A DNA stretch of 64,000 nt. Origin: Drosophila persimilis. Lineage: Eukaryota > Arthropoda > Insecta > Diptera > Drosophilidae. The DNA is taken from assembly GCF_003286085.1 (NCBI RefSeq), contig NW_020825288.1:12400001-12464000 (forward strand). The letters are read 5' to 3'. Below, piece by piece: positions 9,945 through 24,900 of this stretch. The first letter of the stretch is position 1. The number at the start of each line of letters is the position of its first letter. Made by a program: the position numbers and the translations under genes. The notes under the pieces are model-generated. The model was not told the origin of the DNA. It saw only the letters and a program-made list of their open reading frames with translations, and searched no databases.

Positions 9945-10260
9945 CAGATATACCGTCTTAAAAATATACCGAAAATATACTGACGAATTCAAGTTCTGTT
10001 ATCCATATTCCTCGTTTTTGATATTCCTTCAGATATTACCAGCTAGCTAAGAAACTCAGCGCTGCCCACATAATTTTACCCAATTAATAAACCTATTTTC
10101 TACATGACTTGTTTATTTTAAATACTTGCTTTACCATTTCTGCTTAAATATAGCTTTTAAAGTGAAATTTAATAAAATAAAAATATACCATTATATACCG
10201 CAAATATACCGTCTACTCAAATTTGACCTAAAAAAATACCGAAAAGTATTAAAAATACAA
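9945..10260. promoter_or_regulatory. Cluster of GGTATATTTT-type (Ohler motif 6) elements
   Basis: At least four reverse-oriented copies of the element (AATATACCG, ATATACCG, AATACCGA) are scattered between Arl2 and COX7A. Ohler motif 6 marks broad housekeeping promoters in Drosophila. COX7A starts about 110 bp downstream of the last copy. Confidence 0.5.
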
Positions 10261-10372
10261 CGGGGTGGCAGCGCTAATTCTCCAAAACAGCTGTCATAAT
10301 TTGTCCGGATTTTCAGCCCAGAAAAACTTTTCTCGCGTTTAGCTAAAAATATATAATAATATCTTCAGCAAA

Positions 10373-10788
10373 ATGATGAACCTGTCGAGAGTGAGTAAAA
10401 TTTTGCGACTGGAAATAGCCCAAAGGCACTGCTGGATGTGGAGCATTCCTCCAGGGCCTGGGAAAATATAGTTCACGGGCAATTACGTAAGGGCGCTGGA
10501 GCTCCGCCGAACTAACCGCACATTTTCCTTTTGCAGGCCGTTGTCCGCAGCTTTGCCACCACCACGAGCCGCCGCTCCACCGCTGTCGGCAAGGAGCAGA
10601 TCGAGAAGGGATACTTTGAGATCCGCAAGGTTCAGGAGCACTTCCAGAAGAAGGATGGCAAGCCCGTCTTCCTCAAGGGCTCCGCTGTCGACAGTGTGCT
10701 GTACCGCGTCACAGTGGCACTGGCTCTGGTTGGCATTGGTGGCATGACCAAGCTCTTCTACGACCTGAGCGTGCCCAAGACGGAATAA
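10373..10788 (+). CDS. COX7A: Cytochrome c oxidase subunit 7A
   Basis: Exon 1 is 10373-10390 (MMNLSR), then a GTGAGT donor and an intron ending TTTTGCAG; exon 2 is 10537-10788; 89 aa. A mitochondrial-type N-terminus (RAVVRSFATTTSRRS) precedes the COX7A signature (DGKPVFLKG, then VDSVLYRVT) and one membrane helix. The product is a small inner-membrane subunit of complex IV. The first six codons are supplied by a separate exon; without it the frame has no ATG before the targeting region. It is the canonical copy, in contrast with the diverged paralogue at 5481-5884. Corresponds to D. melanogaster CG9603 (from memory). Confidence 0.93.
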
Positions 10789-13700
10789 TAGAGTGCTTGC
10801 AGCATATTCTACCTTTAAGCTAAGCCGCTAACCAACAGCAAATCCGCAATCCAGCCCCGTACCACATTTGTTTTGCAGTGTAGTTGCCTTATATTTCCCC
10901 TTTTTTGATTGTGTGAGTGCCTGCATTTATCATAGCGAAATCAATAATTCAAAAAGTCTTTGTATTGCAGAGCTCAGCCCGCAATACCTGGTCAAGATAA
11001 AACTCCTACGCCCCAGAACGTTACTTTGTGTTAGAATTAACTAAGTTTTGATGTGTAACCGAACATTCGCAAGAGCATTTAAAGCGTGGAAATATAAGAG
11101 CCTGGCCGTAAAGTAATCAAATTTCATGTATCTTAATGTGGCTGCTGCTGTCTGGGTCCAGGAAAACCATGTTTCCATTCCCCCCTTCTATAATATTGCA
11201 ATGACATTAAGTAAACGAGCAGCCGCCGCTCTTTTTCGATGGCAGATCTCAGAGGGGCTGCAGTGGGGACATGGGGAACGACCAGGCAGTCTGTTTTATA
11301 AATCAAAGGGCGGCAACTCGGCGCGTTGCCATTGGCATGGAAATGCATTTTAAATCGAGCGAATCATGTTGCGCTTTAACACAAACACAAACCCGAGCCG
11401 AGCCCGCTGCATGTTTATTAATACTCGCCGCAAGGGAGAGGCAGAGGCGGCATAGTGCAGTGCTGCAAAATATGCAATTCAAGGCATTTTTTCATTAGTT
11501 ATTTCTCCATAAACACTTAAATAAAACTAAAGCGTTAAAAATTATGAAAACATCCGCCGCCGCTTTATGAATTTTCCTTTGCATTTTCACACACACTCGC
11601 ACATGTGTACAGTGCGTTTCCAGAATATTAAGAACATTTTGTGTTGTACCGAAGACTACAAAATATGTTACTACCAATTCCGCACCGCTGCCTTCTCGGC
11701 CTTGCCTGTTCAGTCAATGTCTTGGACAGTTGAGTCGCAGACAAGACTTACTTTTCGGACCGAAAATTCCAACCACAAATACACACTCTTTGTCCATGGA
11801 CATAAGTCGATATTGTATTGTCTTCCAGGATTATAATTTTGATAATTTAAATTAAAAGAATAGAAATGATTTCATTAGAAAAAGTTTTGACTGAAGGGAA
11901 GCATTAAATGATCTGTTTCAAAATATATCTGAATGCTATTCCATAAACCCACAATATCCTCAGATCTTCTACTTTTTCAGACATCTACCTTGCACTCCCG
12001 AAACGCACTGTCTTCCCATCCGTTGGGGTGAAAAAACAATCTCTTCACTTTTTCCCGTGTTAGTCTGCCGTTACGTTACGGCCCATTTGAACTTCGAGAT
12101 GTGCGCGCGAAACGAAACGCATAAAATGGGCTCCCAGCGAGTTCACCGTTAACACATTTGGAACCGAGAGCTTCTGCGTAGGTGGCTAAGTGGCACTACA
12201 TCTACATCTCGTGATCTATTTTCATGTGAAGAGCAAACATTGTAACCCTTTTCCCTGAATCCCTGCAATCCTCTATTAATTTTTGGGAGTAGTTCCAAAG
12301 TGAACAAGATATTTTTGGTTTTTTAATTAAAGTTTCGCTTGCCCCGAAGAGAACATTGTGATGCACATGTCGCAAACTTATTATATTTCATAGACTGTGA
12401 AAAATTTAAATGAACACAGAATGCCAAACGTTGGCATGACTGTGGCCCCGGGTCTGGTCGGGCCCGGACTCCGGAGTAACGTAACTGCGACTGGGTGTGC
12501 ACCACAACCGTTCCACATGACTGCCCACAGCCAAATTACAATAATAACTCAAAAAGCATAGAAGATGCCAAGCTAAATGCTCTTCTCCTCCTTTGCCAAA
12601 AACAATATGGAAAACAAAAACCAAATCGGGGAAGGGAATCGAGCGCCCTGGCACGCCACGGCAGGGCAGGGGCAGGCCGGGAATGAGATGCGGATGCGTG
12701 TAGAATTAAGAATCGAAAAATGTGTTTCATTAAATGTTATTTATAGTCGGCAATTTTATGCATTTAAAGCGCGTCTATCAACGGCAGCATCTGAGGAGCC
12801 ATGCGGAAACGGCACCGACGCCATATTGAAATTTAAACGCGGCTCTCTCGTTTGAAGCAAAGGGTGATGTGATCAAGGGATAGAGAACGAGAGAGTCAAC
12901 CGCGAGTCAAGAGAGATACCGATTATAATCGTAGAACTCCATGATGCCATAGGGCTTCCCAAACTTTCACCTTTCCATTCCTTTGTTTGATGTTTGCTTT
13001 TTGCTTTCGCTTCTTTTTCACCATTTCGTAGATGAATTTTTAGATGCAGTTCACGTGAAATATGGCCGGGTCCTGGTCTGGGGATGCCAGGGTCCCAGTG
13101 CATATATGAGCTGCCGGTCCGTAGCAGCCGCAGCCACAAATCAGAATGCCGTTGAAGCGTTCAAGTGCAACGAGCATGAAGAGAACTCGCTGCCTTCGTC
13201 GTCTCCAACTTCCCCCCAACTTCATCTCTGTATATCCATATCCATCTGCATCTCCGTCTCTGATTGTCGTTGTCGGCAGATCTCGGCAACTTTCAGATGA
13301 GCAACCGCTGAGTGAGCATCATCAACGTTTCGTCAGATTGTCGCTGTCTGCGCCCTGGTATATGTACGTACTCGTAGTACTCGCCAGTAGTCAAACCTTT
13401 GGGTGATTTTTTTATGATTTTTTTGTGTTTTTGTGTGTTTGCCCAGCGAAACCCGTTTGGCCTGTTAACACTTCGATTACAGCTCAACTCTTTCCCTCGG
13501 TCCGTTGCTGGGAGGGGGAGAGGGGGATTAGATGCTTGCTACGGACACGGACCCCGGTCGCCGGGCACCTTGGGTGGTCCACGTTCCCGTCCGGTCGGAC
13601 TATTAGTTAAATTTTGATTTATTTGTACTTCAATTAGTCGTTGAACAAATCTGTTTATTTATTTGCTTTTAATTATTGTTAGAAACCACAAAGCCGTGCC

Positions 13701-15734
13701 ACTGCCTCAGCCTCGGGTCGGTCGGCTCTTTATGGTGTGTCTTCGTCTCCTGCCTGACCGAAGAAGGTTTTTAATTAGCACCAACAATATAATTCACAAA
13801 AAGCCATCTTCAAATACCCGAGGATTTCTTCAAATGTTAATGGAATCTCAAACGATTCAAATGCAAACAGAGTTTTGTTTTTCAAAAAATTTCTCAAGAC
13901 AATTGATCGATGGAAAAACAAAATGCATACAATTTAATATTTGCAAATCTGGAATTACTATACAAATTTAAAAATTTATACAGAAAATGCTCTTATGACT
14001 ACCGGAAAAATCCAGAAAACAATCCAACTAAGAATTCCAGCAAAGTATATTTTTATTATGGCATTATCTTTTTGTTAAGCAAACAGAATATTTTCCTTTC
14101 CATTTTATTTGCGTCTGGGATCCTAATAAATATGGAAATACCTGAGCATCATCTGCTATGCAAAACAATAATCGAGTAATTATATTTTGATATAGTTCTG
14201 CATCCATGGCTGCATTTTTGGGGCCTTCTGGTAGCACAAACAAACAAAAACAGATTCCATGCCTTGCCGGAAAATGCCGGAGTACATTTCATTAAAAATA
14301 TATAAACCGTAACGGACTCGACCCCGGTCTCAGTTCCAGCTCCATCTCCTGGGGAATTAGGCGTGAAAGAGATGCGCCGGCAAACCGAAACCCGAACAGA
14401 GCAGAAACACATGTCCAGGTCGAGCATTGGGGATGGGTGATGGGAAGTCTTTGGTCAGCCCGCATACGCAACCGGTACCGGGGATCGGGAACAGCTTCAT
14501 CTTCGATGCTCGTTAGCAGTGACCGTGAGCGAGCGAACGTGTGGGATGCGGGGTTTGGGATCAGGTGACAGGTTTGCTGCGGTATGTTGCCTCTCAAGTG
14601 AGCCGGGTATACGTTTACACCAATAATTCATCGTCAACTGCAGTTGCAGCGATCCGTGTTACGTCCTTCCCTCAAGAGCTCCGAGGGCACAGGACTCAAG
14701 TGCTTACATAATCACGTGTTGATGCTGTCCAAGATGTACGAGGGTTCTCTTCTTTTTGGAGTGCCGCTGCCGTAGACAATTTGACGCTTCCGTCCTTTCG
14801 GACTGTTGTACGGTTCACACCCATCTGGCCGTAACCTTATGCAAGCTGCCCGCCGCTGGATGTGTCAATTTTATAGCGTATTTGCCACTTTATGACATTT
14901 GATGCTGCTTCTGCCACTTGGCCTGCTCCTTGGACTGCGCTGCGCTCTCATCCCACCCCATCCTCGCACCCTTGGCTCTTTTGTTTTCTCAAGTGTCTGG
15001 CATACACTCCTTCGACTGTTATCTCTGGCTGTCGTTGCTCAACCCAGAAACTCAACAAAAATAGTAGGCTCTATGAGTCGGTGGACCGCATATTTATATA
15101 CCCTTTCGATTTTATCTTGAGAAACATACATACATATGTACCAATTACAGCAATTACTAAAAACTCTGAATTTCAATATATTAAAAACATCTTGAGAAAC
15201 ACAGGAACGTTATAATTGGCTTAAATAGTGGTCTTTAATAAATGTAATTATGATTTAAATAAAATTATGGGTTCGGTCGGCTCCTGCTGTTTCGTGTTCA
15301 AAGTTCCAAACATCTGGCAAAAATCACGGTATCCTCTGAAAGTGTATAAAAAAGAAGAAGCTGATGCGGAAAAGGAAAAGCGAATGGGATATAGAGGGAG
15401 ATAGAGAAAGATACAGAGTAAAGCAGAGAGAAAAACGCATAATATTCATTTGTTATGCTTGTCATTTGTCACTGGCCCTGGCTGCCGGCAACTTCAAAGC
15501 CTGTCACCCAATTTGTTAAACGCGGAGACAATTTTGTCATCGTCTTCTCTCCAAACTCTCCTCCACATCGTTCCGATCCCCATGACACTGTTTTGTCACC
15601 AAGCTTCAGCCACAAGAGGGAGGGAGGAGATTTCTTAGCTTTCGCATGTGGCCAATTATTTTGTAAGTTGAGAAATGCTCAATATCCATTGCCATTAATG
15701 GAATTTCCGTTGCGATATAATATGTAGGTTCGTA

Positions 15735-16430
15735 TTTATACATATGTTTACATATTTTTATGTATGTATGTCTGTATATCTGCTTAAAAGGTTATACAAT
15801 ATGAAAGTAGCTTAGGATCTCATATTTTTGTTTCATGAATATAGTTACTTTTGATGTAGTCTATTCTACATTTTTTGAATTAGAAGAAAAAGAATGACTT
15901 GGGTTGAATTCGGACACAAATTTCTTGTTTTTTAGTACTCAACAGATAATCAGTTACATTAAATATGCAACTAAATTAAATATGTAAGTACAAACATGGC
16001 GAAAAGTCTTTTAAATAAGGTTCATTTAATCTAAACATAAAACAGTTTAAAATAAATAATTAAAAATAAATTACTCGTGTTGGGAACATACATATACCTA
16101 TGTACATATGTACATAATCCAAATATATGAATTATATTAAAAACAAATATTTTTTAATTTAATGGTAAAATGTAAGTGAACACAATTTCTTTTTACGATT
16201 TCCACTATCGATGCAAATACATACATACCGATGTATAGATGTTTCTTAGGGCTTTTTCCTCTGTGTGTATGTTTTTATAGATATTCTAATACATTTTTAA
16301 AAATTTCTCTCCATTAATCTAAGAGTATTCGTCTACATACATATGTACATATATACATACATATGTATAGATATATGTACACAGTCCTATATACATTTGA
16401 ATTTCTGTAAAATTTACATATGTATGTATA
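15735..16430. repeat. AT-rich tract with CATATGTA / TGTATGTACATA palindromes
   Basis: Repeated self-complementary words (ACATATGTACATA, CATACATATGTATA) recur at 15740-15780, 16085-16115, 16215-16240 and 16335-16425. They can form cruciform or hairpin structures. No transposon ends were found. Confidence 0.55.
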
Positions 16431-17506
16431 ATGGTAGAATTCATGTTTCCCAAAAAAGTAAGCTTATTTTTGAAACCGTATTAGAATTGTCTATCTTTAT
16501 ACAACTTTAAAAAAGATTCATGGGATATAATTATCAGACAAAGAAATTTCAGAAATGTTGATACAAATATTCAGAATGGCGATCGTCAAAATCGAATATC
16601 CCTAAAGATCGGTGAGCAAACAGGAAAGAGAGTGAGAGAGAAAGAGCGAGAGACTGTTGACTGGTAGTGGGAGAGAGAAACGAATTGGATTTGCAACAAA
16701 AGGTAAGAGCAGGTAAGCGTGAGCCGCCTGCCCAAGGAGGCGTGTCCAAAGAATCAGTGTGTGTCTGCCTGTACGTGAGACGAACCCACACAAAGACAGC
16801 ACACAACCATGCAACACGCTCTCTGAGAGACGCTGCAATTGTACGAGTATTTGGCAGTGCAAAAAGTTGTGGCTAAGAGACCTGCCAGAGACCATTTTAA
16901 TGAACGAATGACAAGAAAAATTGGCATCCATCATTAAATGACGATATTCCGAATTAGTGACAATCAGATGAAGACAACATTTCCCATAATTAACTCTAAC
17001 CAAGCGCGGCGCAACGCCTCAGCGAGAGCAGCCGGCGGACTAGACCAGGCCATCCATCGCTCATCAAGCATACGCCGCATTGGACACACAACAGGCAACA
17101 CACAACAGGCGACAGGCAACAGGCAACAGCCAACAGGAGAAAGGAGAAGCAGACACATCCGTATGGGGGTTAGCGTCGCTTTATTAGTGATATGACTTTG
17201 TTAATGAACCAAAAATAGATGCACAAGATCGAGAACGCCCGACTGCGATTCCCACAGCCCCGCCCCCAGATCTCCATATGTGTGACACTAAAAAGTCATG
17301 ACATCGCTCGCTCACCCCGCGTAACGCTACGGATACGCTTACTTGCTTCAGATTGGCCATTCAAGCATTCAGGAATTAACTCCGCCCGGTTGCCCGTGTG
17401 TCCGAAAGAGAGAGAGGGAAACCTGACTGACTGACTGCGTACTCGTGCGCAGCCAAGATACTCAAACGATACGAAACTGCCAGATACACTCGTACAGCGT
17501 ATACAC

Positions 17507-17507
17507 C

Positions 17508-17532
<25 letters not shown>
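17507..17532. repeat. (CA)n microsatellite
   Basis: About 12 CA units starting in ATACACCCACAC and ending before ACTCACACAG. Confidence 0.9.
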
Positions 17533-17538
<6 letters not shown>

Positions 17539-18987
17539 AGATGCTCAGCTACAGGAGCGGCTGCGGTACTGGCTGGGGCGCTTTGAGGAGAAGCAAACTT
17601 ATGGAATGGAATGGCTCGCAACAAAGTAGGAAACACTTTGGTCAAGTGGAATGCAAATAGACTAGCCCACAAAATTAAATATATTTTATGACGATGTTGA
17701 TTGTTTGTAACTTTTCTTTTCGAATGCTTATCTAGGAATGATTAAATCTTTACTTGGGCACATTAACACTTATAATACGTCAATGATACTCGTATATGTA
17801 TTCTTATCGAACTACTACAGCTTAAGTGTTTTTACTACATTTTAATTATAAGTAATACTTTGTATAGTTCTAAAAGTCCATTTCATAATTAAACACATAT
17901 CTGAGGTAATCTATGAGATTTGTTGTCCAAATGATTATTCCTGTGAGGAGCTGTCAAAAACCTTAACCCTATATAACTAATAACCATAGGGCCTACCCTC
18001 GTAGCGGTCCTGGGTGTGGAGCGACATTCTTCATTTTTGTTATTTTCCCTCACACAGATACACAAACACACACACGATCATCGCCATTAAAGCCAACAAA
18101 TACAAACCGATCGACCGCCCTCCTTCGTGTGTGCATGTGTGTAAGTGACTGCGAGAGGCAGAGGGACAGAGAGCGAGATAAAGGAAGGAAGAGAGAAAGA
18201 CAGAGAGAGGATGCTCAAGACGTTGCGTCGACGCTGTGGATGTGAATGTGGATTGATGGACACGATCGCTGCTCGTTGCTCGTTCGGGCAGCAGTGGCAG
18301 CCACATTAGTCGCAGCAGACACGGGTGACGACCAACAACACAAGAGTGGCAGAGAGCGCGGCAGAGATTCGCACGGTAAAGAGAGAGACGAGTCGAGACG
18401 AGAAGCGCGCGCACGGATCAGTGGATGCGGATTAAACGAATCTGAGCAAATCGCGAGTGTCTATCTCCATGGAATGATCGATCGATCGCGCGGGAGGTCC
18501 AACAGCAGAAGATCAAAAGCAGATCAAAGTGTATAGAAAGCCCCTCTTCATTTCCGATAAGGTGTGGATAAGTGCGTGATAATTATCAAAGACCCTGATC
18601 GCTTGGCCCGAAAATGTGCTAATCAGATCTCAGTTTTGGTTCAACAACTCAGACGCCCCGTCGCGACGTGGCTATTGATCGAAACGTAATCGGGCACCAG
18701 TGCTCCAGCACCAACTGGCGCCAATTTGTATACAAATTTCATGCCTTAATTGAAACTAACATTATAGCCAAGTGGCAAGTGTGAAAAGTTAACGACTAGG
18801 CAACAACTCTGCTGCTCCTCAGCCCCAAAACACCTACCACCCATCCATTTCGCGCACTGTGCACATTGAATCTCCGTCGCGGGGGCAGAGAAAGTTGCGG
18901 AGAAAGAGAGCGGTGGAAGAGCAAAATCAACAGCCGGTGACCAACGAAGCAATTGTGGATTTCTTCAGTCAACTAACACCGCCCGAC

Positions 18988-21900
18988 ATGGACCCAGGTA
19001 GGTCTGCCCTGACCCTCCATTCAATATATCCACTATCCCTCTTGAATGATCGATCGATCTACATATGTGAGGTGCCGACGGCAGTGAAGATCTCCCTGGT
19101 TAATCCTACACAACCACTCAAATCGTCATCTCAAGTGTTTTGCTCACAAAGTGATCCATGTCCCAGGTCCTGATGGAGCTCAGCTGCCTCCCTGCAATCG
19201 ACTGAGGTATTCCACTCAATCCCTTTTTGTTTTTGGGCCAGGCCAAGAGACAAGTGTTTGCTTATGATTTTGTCGTTTCAAAAGGTTGCCGTCGCTGGCC
19301 GCGCATGATCGACAGCCTCTCGGTAGCCGCGACTCGTGTTTGCCTTCGAAGATGGTCTCCCAGGTCCATGCCCCTCTCCATACCCATGCTCAGACCCATG
19401 CCCAAGCCCATGCCTCCTAATTTAACTAATGATCGTTGTAATGTTTGTGCCTTTGTCGTGCGGTCTTCACTTTTGGCTCCAAGTGTCCGTGTCTCTGTTT
19501 GTCCATGTGCTTTGGGTCAAAAACCCAAAACTCCATCTTATTAACCCGAAAAAAATGGAAAGATGTGTGTAAAGATTCGTTTTCTGCTGCCCTGCCCAAC
19601 AGATCTATTGACAAAACTCTGTGCAATTGAATAATTTGGCATGCGCTTCCTAACGTTCCTAAGGGCTATAAATAATAGGCAAAGGAATGTTTAACTTTAA
19701 AAAATCCAAAAGATGGAAACAACGTTGCAGATTTGATCGGATTAATTGACATAATTTTATACATTTCTGAGCAATTCTCTTTCTGTTCGGCTCGGGGTTG
19801 TCTATAAATTTTAGTATATTTCATCTGCTCCATGAATTTACTATAGATTTGATTAGACTGATTCCAATAAAGGCATTAAACGTATAATTTGTATCAACAT
19901 TTTTTGTGGAATTTTCATTAAAACAGGCAATTAATTATTCCTTTCTCATTTATATTGAAATTATAAATTTTTTGCCTATGGTTTTACTTGACTTGGGTGT
20001 AACAAACTCTTTGGCTGGTGAGACCAGGTGGAAACCTTATGGGAAAAGACGGCATTGTCTGTTAGAGAAATATATAAATATGAACCTTGGCTAACTAATT
20101 CTAATCCTTGTTCATGTGAATTGATTAGTGGATTTTTAAATTTTATTTTGTCATGGTATAAATATAAAGTCTAAAGTCATGCACTTCTTAATTGTTAAAA
20201 GCAATCTGTGGTTAAATTCTTTTAAAAAAATGATTTTATGGTTATGATTGGCTTGTTTCTAAATGTCAATCAAAGCGTTAGATTACTGATTAACTTCTTC
20301 AAAGAATCGAATTTCTTTAGCCATAACAAAAAGGTAGTAACAATTAAAGAAAATAATACAAGTATCGGTACAAAGACAGGAAGACAAAAAGTCGGAAAGT
20401 CCCGCACTTTGGTCCATTAATGACTTGCTTTCGATGTTTTGACATTTTGTTTGTGCGCGTATGCTGCTGGCTTTGTTTGCACGGCCGCAGACGTCGAAGA
20501 AGATGTACACGGAGGTGGGAGATGGGCGACGGGAGACGGGAGACGGGAGTCGCCGTTGCGGTGGCTATGAAGATGCACAAGTGCGTGACTAACGGCCACC
20601 GGTAGCCATCTACTTCGGTAGCTAAACATGCAAAGCCCACAAAACACCGACGACCGACCTAAGAGGGCTCGGGCCAGACGCGGAGAGGGGTGTGCAGTGT
20701 CGATACGAGATGCTAAAATCACAGAAATGGGCAGTAAAACAAAAGACGTAGACCCAGACGAAGATGTAGACGCAGCCCACAGCCACAGGCACAGCCTCAG
20801 TCTCGCACTGGTACTACGACGGTCACAAAATGCAGGCAAACACTTGAGATACGAAAAGAAAAGACGTCGCGTCAATGTGTACACGCCTTAATGGAAGAGT
20901 ATACATATGTATACCCGGCTGGTGCAGGACCAGAGACAGAGCGGTGTAAGGGTACGGGGACGGGAGCATTATAAAAGCCCGACCAGCAGCTTCCTCCTTC
21001 TGATTGCAGCTCAAGTTTGGGCCAACGCTTCACTGACCTGGCTTGATTGTGTGGCGTCGTCACTGTCGGTCTCGTTTCCTTTCTCCCTGAGTTCCTTAAT
21101 TAAATCACTTCCCCGTTAACTGATGCGGAACTCTTTCGTTAAGCCTATTCGGAGACAGTCTTTCGTCTTTGGGTATTATGGATCTTATGATCCGCAACTT
21201 CTTGACAATATTAAATAGATTTGGGACTTTCAATCTGTTTTAAAAGTTTCCTTAACATCAGCTCAATTTTTATCCCAAAATGCTTTTTTCTTCCTTTACT
21301 TATGCCAGAGTGAAATCTGACGCTCTTTAAATGATATCATTGAATCCTAGAACCGATTTTCAGAGTATCCTCAACAGATTTTGATGGTTTTTGGTATCTA
21401 ACGATCCCTAAGAATTCCCCTCATCTGGAGATCTCCCCAAGGATCGCTCCTTTGACATTTGACAAGTGTGCGCATAGCAGCGGAGGAGCAAGTCGACTCA
21501 TTACCATGCATTTAATGAGTTTCTAATCGCTGGTGGGGGGCACGGGCACGTGTTCAAGGGATAATGAATGCAAGCTCATCAATAAGAAGAGCCAACATCT
21601 GGATGTGAACCCTAACCCCTTGATGGCCTGTGTCAATTCCCGCGGGGCTGGACCCAAAACCGGAACTGCAGTACCACATAAATACTCATACAAACTCGTA
21701 GCCTCCAACTGCACTTCCCATCGGAGTCCGGGGTGAGAGTCAGAGTTGGAATCCGGAGAGTCAGTGGAGTCAAGAGTGGGCGAGCTGCAGAACACATGGC
21801 TAGATTTATGCATCTTGCCGCTGTCAGCGACGGGCGTTGCACATTGCTCGAATGCCAGCGAACCCGAACCATACCCGTACCCGGGGGCCATGCCAATGCC

Positions 21901-24900
21901 AGGGAGTTGTGTCGGTTCTAGTACATTGCCAATGATTGGTCGGATCTGTTGGATGGATGTACGAGTTTTCGATTTGTGGGCCTTCTATCGTACATTTCGG
22001 CTATGCGCTCGCATTGTCCACATTCTTGGTACGCGTAATTGAAGTCACCGCGGCATGTCTTCCTTGGTTGCACCCCTTTTTCGACATTGCCTCGGTACTG
22101 AGGGGCCGTCATATTTCCTAGACTCCTCCATCTCCGGAGAGGACTGTGGCTGGGCGGTGCTCTACGCGTATCTTTGTGGTGGCTGCCTTGATTTATGGAC
22201 TCATTAATTTCTGTTGACAGACAATGCTGTTGACGCTGAAGGAATCTATTTAGCTTTATGTACTTTTGATTCCCACTTGCCGGAGCACAGAGAGGGCAGG
22301 GCGCCTATTTTATGACTTTCATTTATAATTTGAGGCACTTGCTCTTGCACTTGATCCGCCTTGCATTTTTCAATCTGGAATCTCGAGAAGGCATAGCTGA
22401 TCTCTATAGATGGTGATTTATTTAAAATATGATTACATCGTGGGGCATGTAATATGAACCATTGAACATTATCGAGACCCTGAAAATATAGGAAGAAAAA
22501 TGATTAAATGTTATTGAATCCATTTATAATGGAACTAAGATCGATCAATGTATATCATTTCAAGAGCCTAAAGCCTATATATGTATGTATATTTCTCTAG
22601 TTTAACGTAAAATTAGGAGAGGGTCATAAATGTTCTAGTTATTCTCCAGTGACCATTTACAGGGGGAATCAACATGATTTTCTTCTCCCATGATCTTCCT
22701 TCGTGTTCATCTGTATAGGAAACAGCATCGATCGATGTTGAGTAAACAAATAGCGATCTCTTTTCCATTGATAACACTTGAAATTGAACTTTTGCAGATT
22801 AAGATGGAAAATGGCATTGCCAGCAGTTCAAAGAGACAGTCGGACAGACGGACCGGCGGACGGACAAGGGGAGATGCTTCCTCTTTCTCCCGGCTGGGCG
22901 ACTCTGTGAAATTTACTGATAAATAAATGCGATTGTGCGGCAAATTGTGCAACGCTCCGAATGCAAAATTGTCGACAAGTGCACATAGTTAGTACATATA
23001 TAAAAGAAAGAAAAAATGAAACACATTGAAGGGTGCTATTTATAAGTCTAAGCAAGAACCCAACAAAGTCTGCAACTAACTATGTATGTATGTTTGTAGT
23101 ATACAGTATTATAATGCTTACATATGTATGTGCATATGGGGACGGGGGCACGCGGCGTATACGCAATGCAATTGCCGAGCCTCAGCACAACTCAACTGAG
23201 TTGTTAAATTAATTTTTTCTGCAATACGAATGCATATAAATTTCATAAAAAGAAAATCACACAAATTAAACATATATGAAGCGGCATCTCCCCATCGCGA
23301 CGGCGCTCTGTCAATCAACCTGCCTCTGCCATTGGGGTCTTTCGAAGGAGAAGGAACCGCTTGCCAAGACCCAAAGATTTATGGGACCAGGCCGCCACAC
23401 ATGCACATGTGCATAAACCCAGAAATTGTATAGTTTTGAGAAAGGAAATTCAATTTGCCATGCACTTGAATACCCTTTCGAGGGGTATGGACACATTCCT
23501 TAGGTGCTTGCTTTGATGAAATCCTTAATCGTAACGATTATATAGAATATATGAAAAAGTTGTGATGGAATCAAAGCTGGCATCCAGCAATGGCAGAACA
23601 ATGTACAGCCCCATAAATGGTTTAAATGTCTTGCAGCTGTCGAGAATTCTTCTCTCATGACATATGTAAATATGTCAGAGCATTCAAATGGCGTTTTAAG
23701 CTTTTTTTCCTTTATCTTCTCTTTGTAACTTTTTGGGGCGTTCCTCTTCCACTGATCGGATCACACACCAAGCCCACAACCCGAAAAAATATTGCCCTCA
23801 ATATCAAAAACATCATTTCATGCCAAATTTATATTCCATTTGGGCCCAACACAAATGGAAAAAAAAACACAAATCCAAATTGGCAGCCATTTTGATATTT
23901 CATTGTATTATTTATTTTATTTGTTCGGTTGCAGTTAATGTTGTGAATATTCATACAATTACTCAGAATTTTCTACGATTTAATACAATTAAGTGGGCCA
24001 TTTTCTCAGAACGCTTGGCTTAACGTGAAAACGTGTTAATTGACGGCCGGCTTATTAATTTGATTTGAAATGTTTCTTTGTTTTTGTATTTTTTAAACAC
24101 AACTCAACACACAAAATGCCGGATAGGCGTGATAGGTATTGTTGTCATCGGGGTTCGCTGAGTTTTTTTCGCCCATGCAATCACTTCAAAAGTCTCATAA
24201 ATCTTACAATGTATTCTAATGATCGAATAAACAAAATTTCTTATCATTTTGAAATGTTGAATTTGTTAAATTCAATTAGGCATAAAATAAGTTCATTGCC
24301 TCTCGACATTTGACATCGAAAATGTGCTCGCTAGGGAATCATTTTTAAATGGCATAATCTCCACATCAATCGAATGCCTTGTCCAATAAATGCACTTTTT
24401 GTTTGAAAATTATCAACCAGACAAGCAGGAAGAAGACGTTACAATCTGGTGTATAGCATTATAATTCATTCCAAAATGATAAGAAATGTGCATTGCTAAA
24501 AAATCAGATTTATCAATGTACAGTGAAATCAAGTAAGAAGGAAACCAGGTTTTTATTTCGTTTTCTTTGCTCTGATATAATCTATTATCTCCTTAAATTT
24601 AAATTATAACTAGAATTTTTAGTAGGAAAAATCTTATTACAGACCACACTGTTATCAAATGCTCGTAAATATATTTTTTACCGATTTCGTTTTTTGTTTT
24701 TTCTTTGCCGCTATTGCCGCCGTCCATTTTGTTTAGCGAAATATTATTTTTAATTAGTTCTAGTTAGTTAACATTTGTTAATTGCTCCTGTAATTGGATT
24801 TACTCGCATCAGTGGCTTTTTCTGAATACTTTAATGATATTTTAATAATTTATAAAAGGAGTAAAAGAGCCATTTACACTTTTAAGTGCCGTCGGCATTT

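Larger units (their letters stand above)
10789..18150. other. Large intergenic/regulatory interval upstream of Pox meso
   Basis: No supported coding region. Contents are AT-rich sequence, blocks of non-repetitive sequence, GA-rich runs (about 16620-16680), a CA microsatellite and the palindromic ATGTACATA tract described separately. Its position beside a developmental regulator makes cis-regulatory elements likely (inference). Confidence 0.6.
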
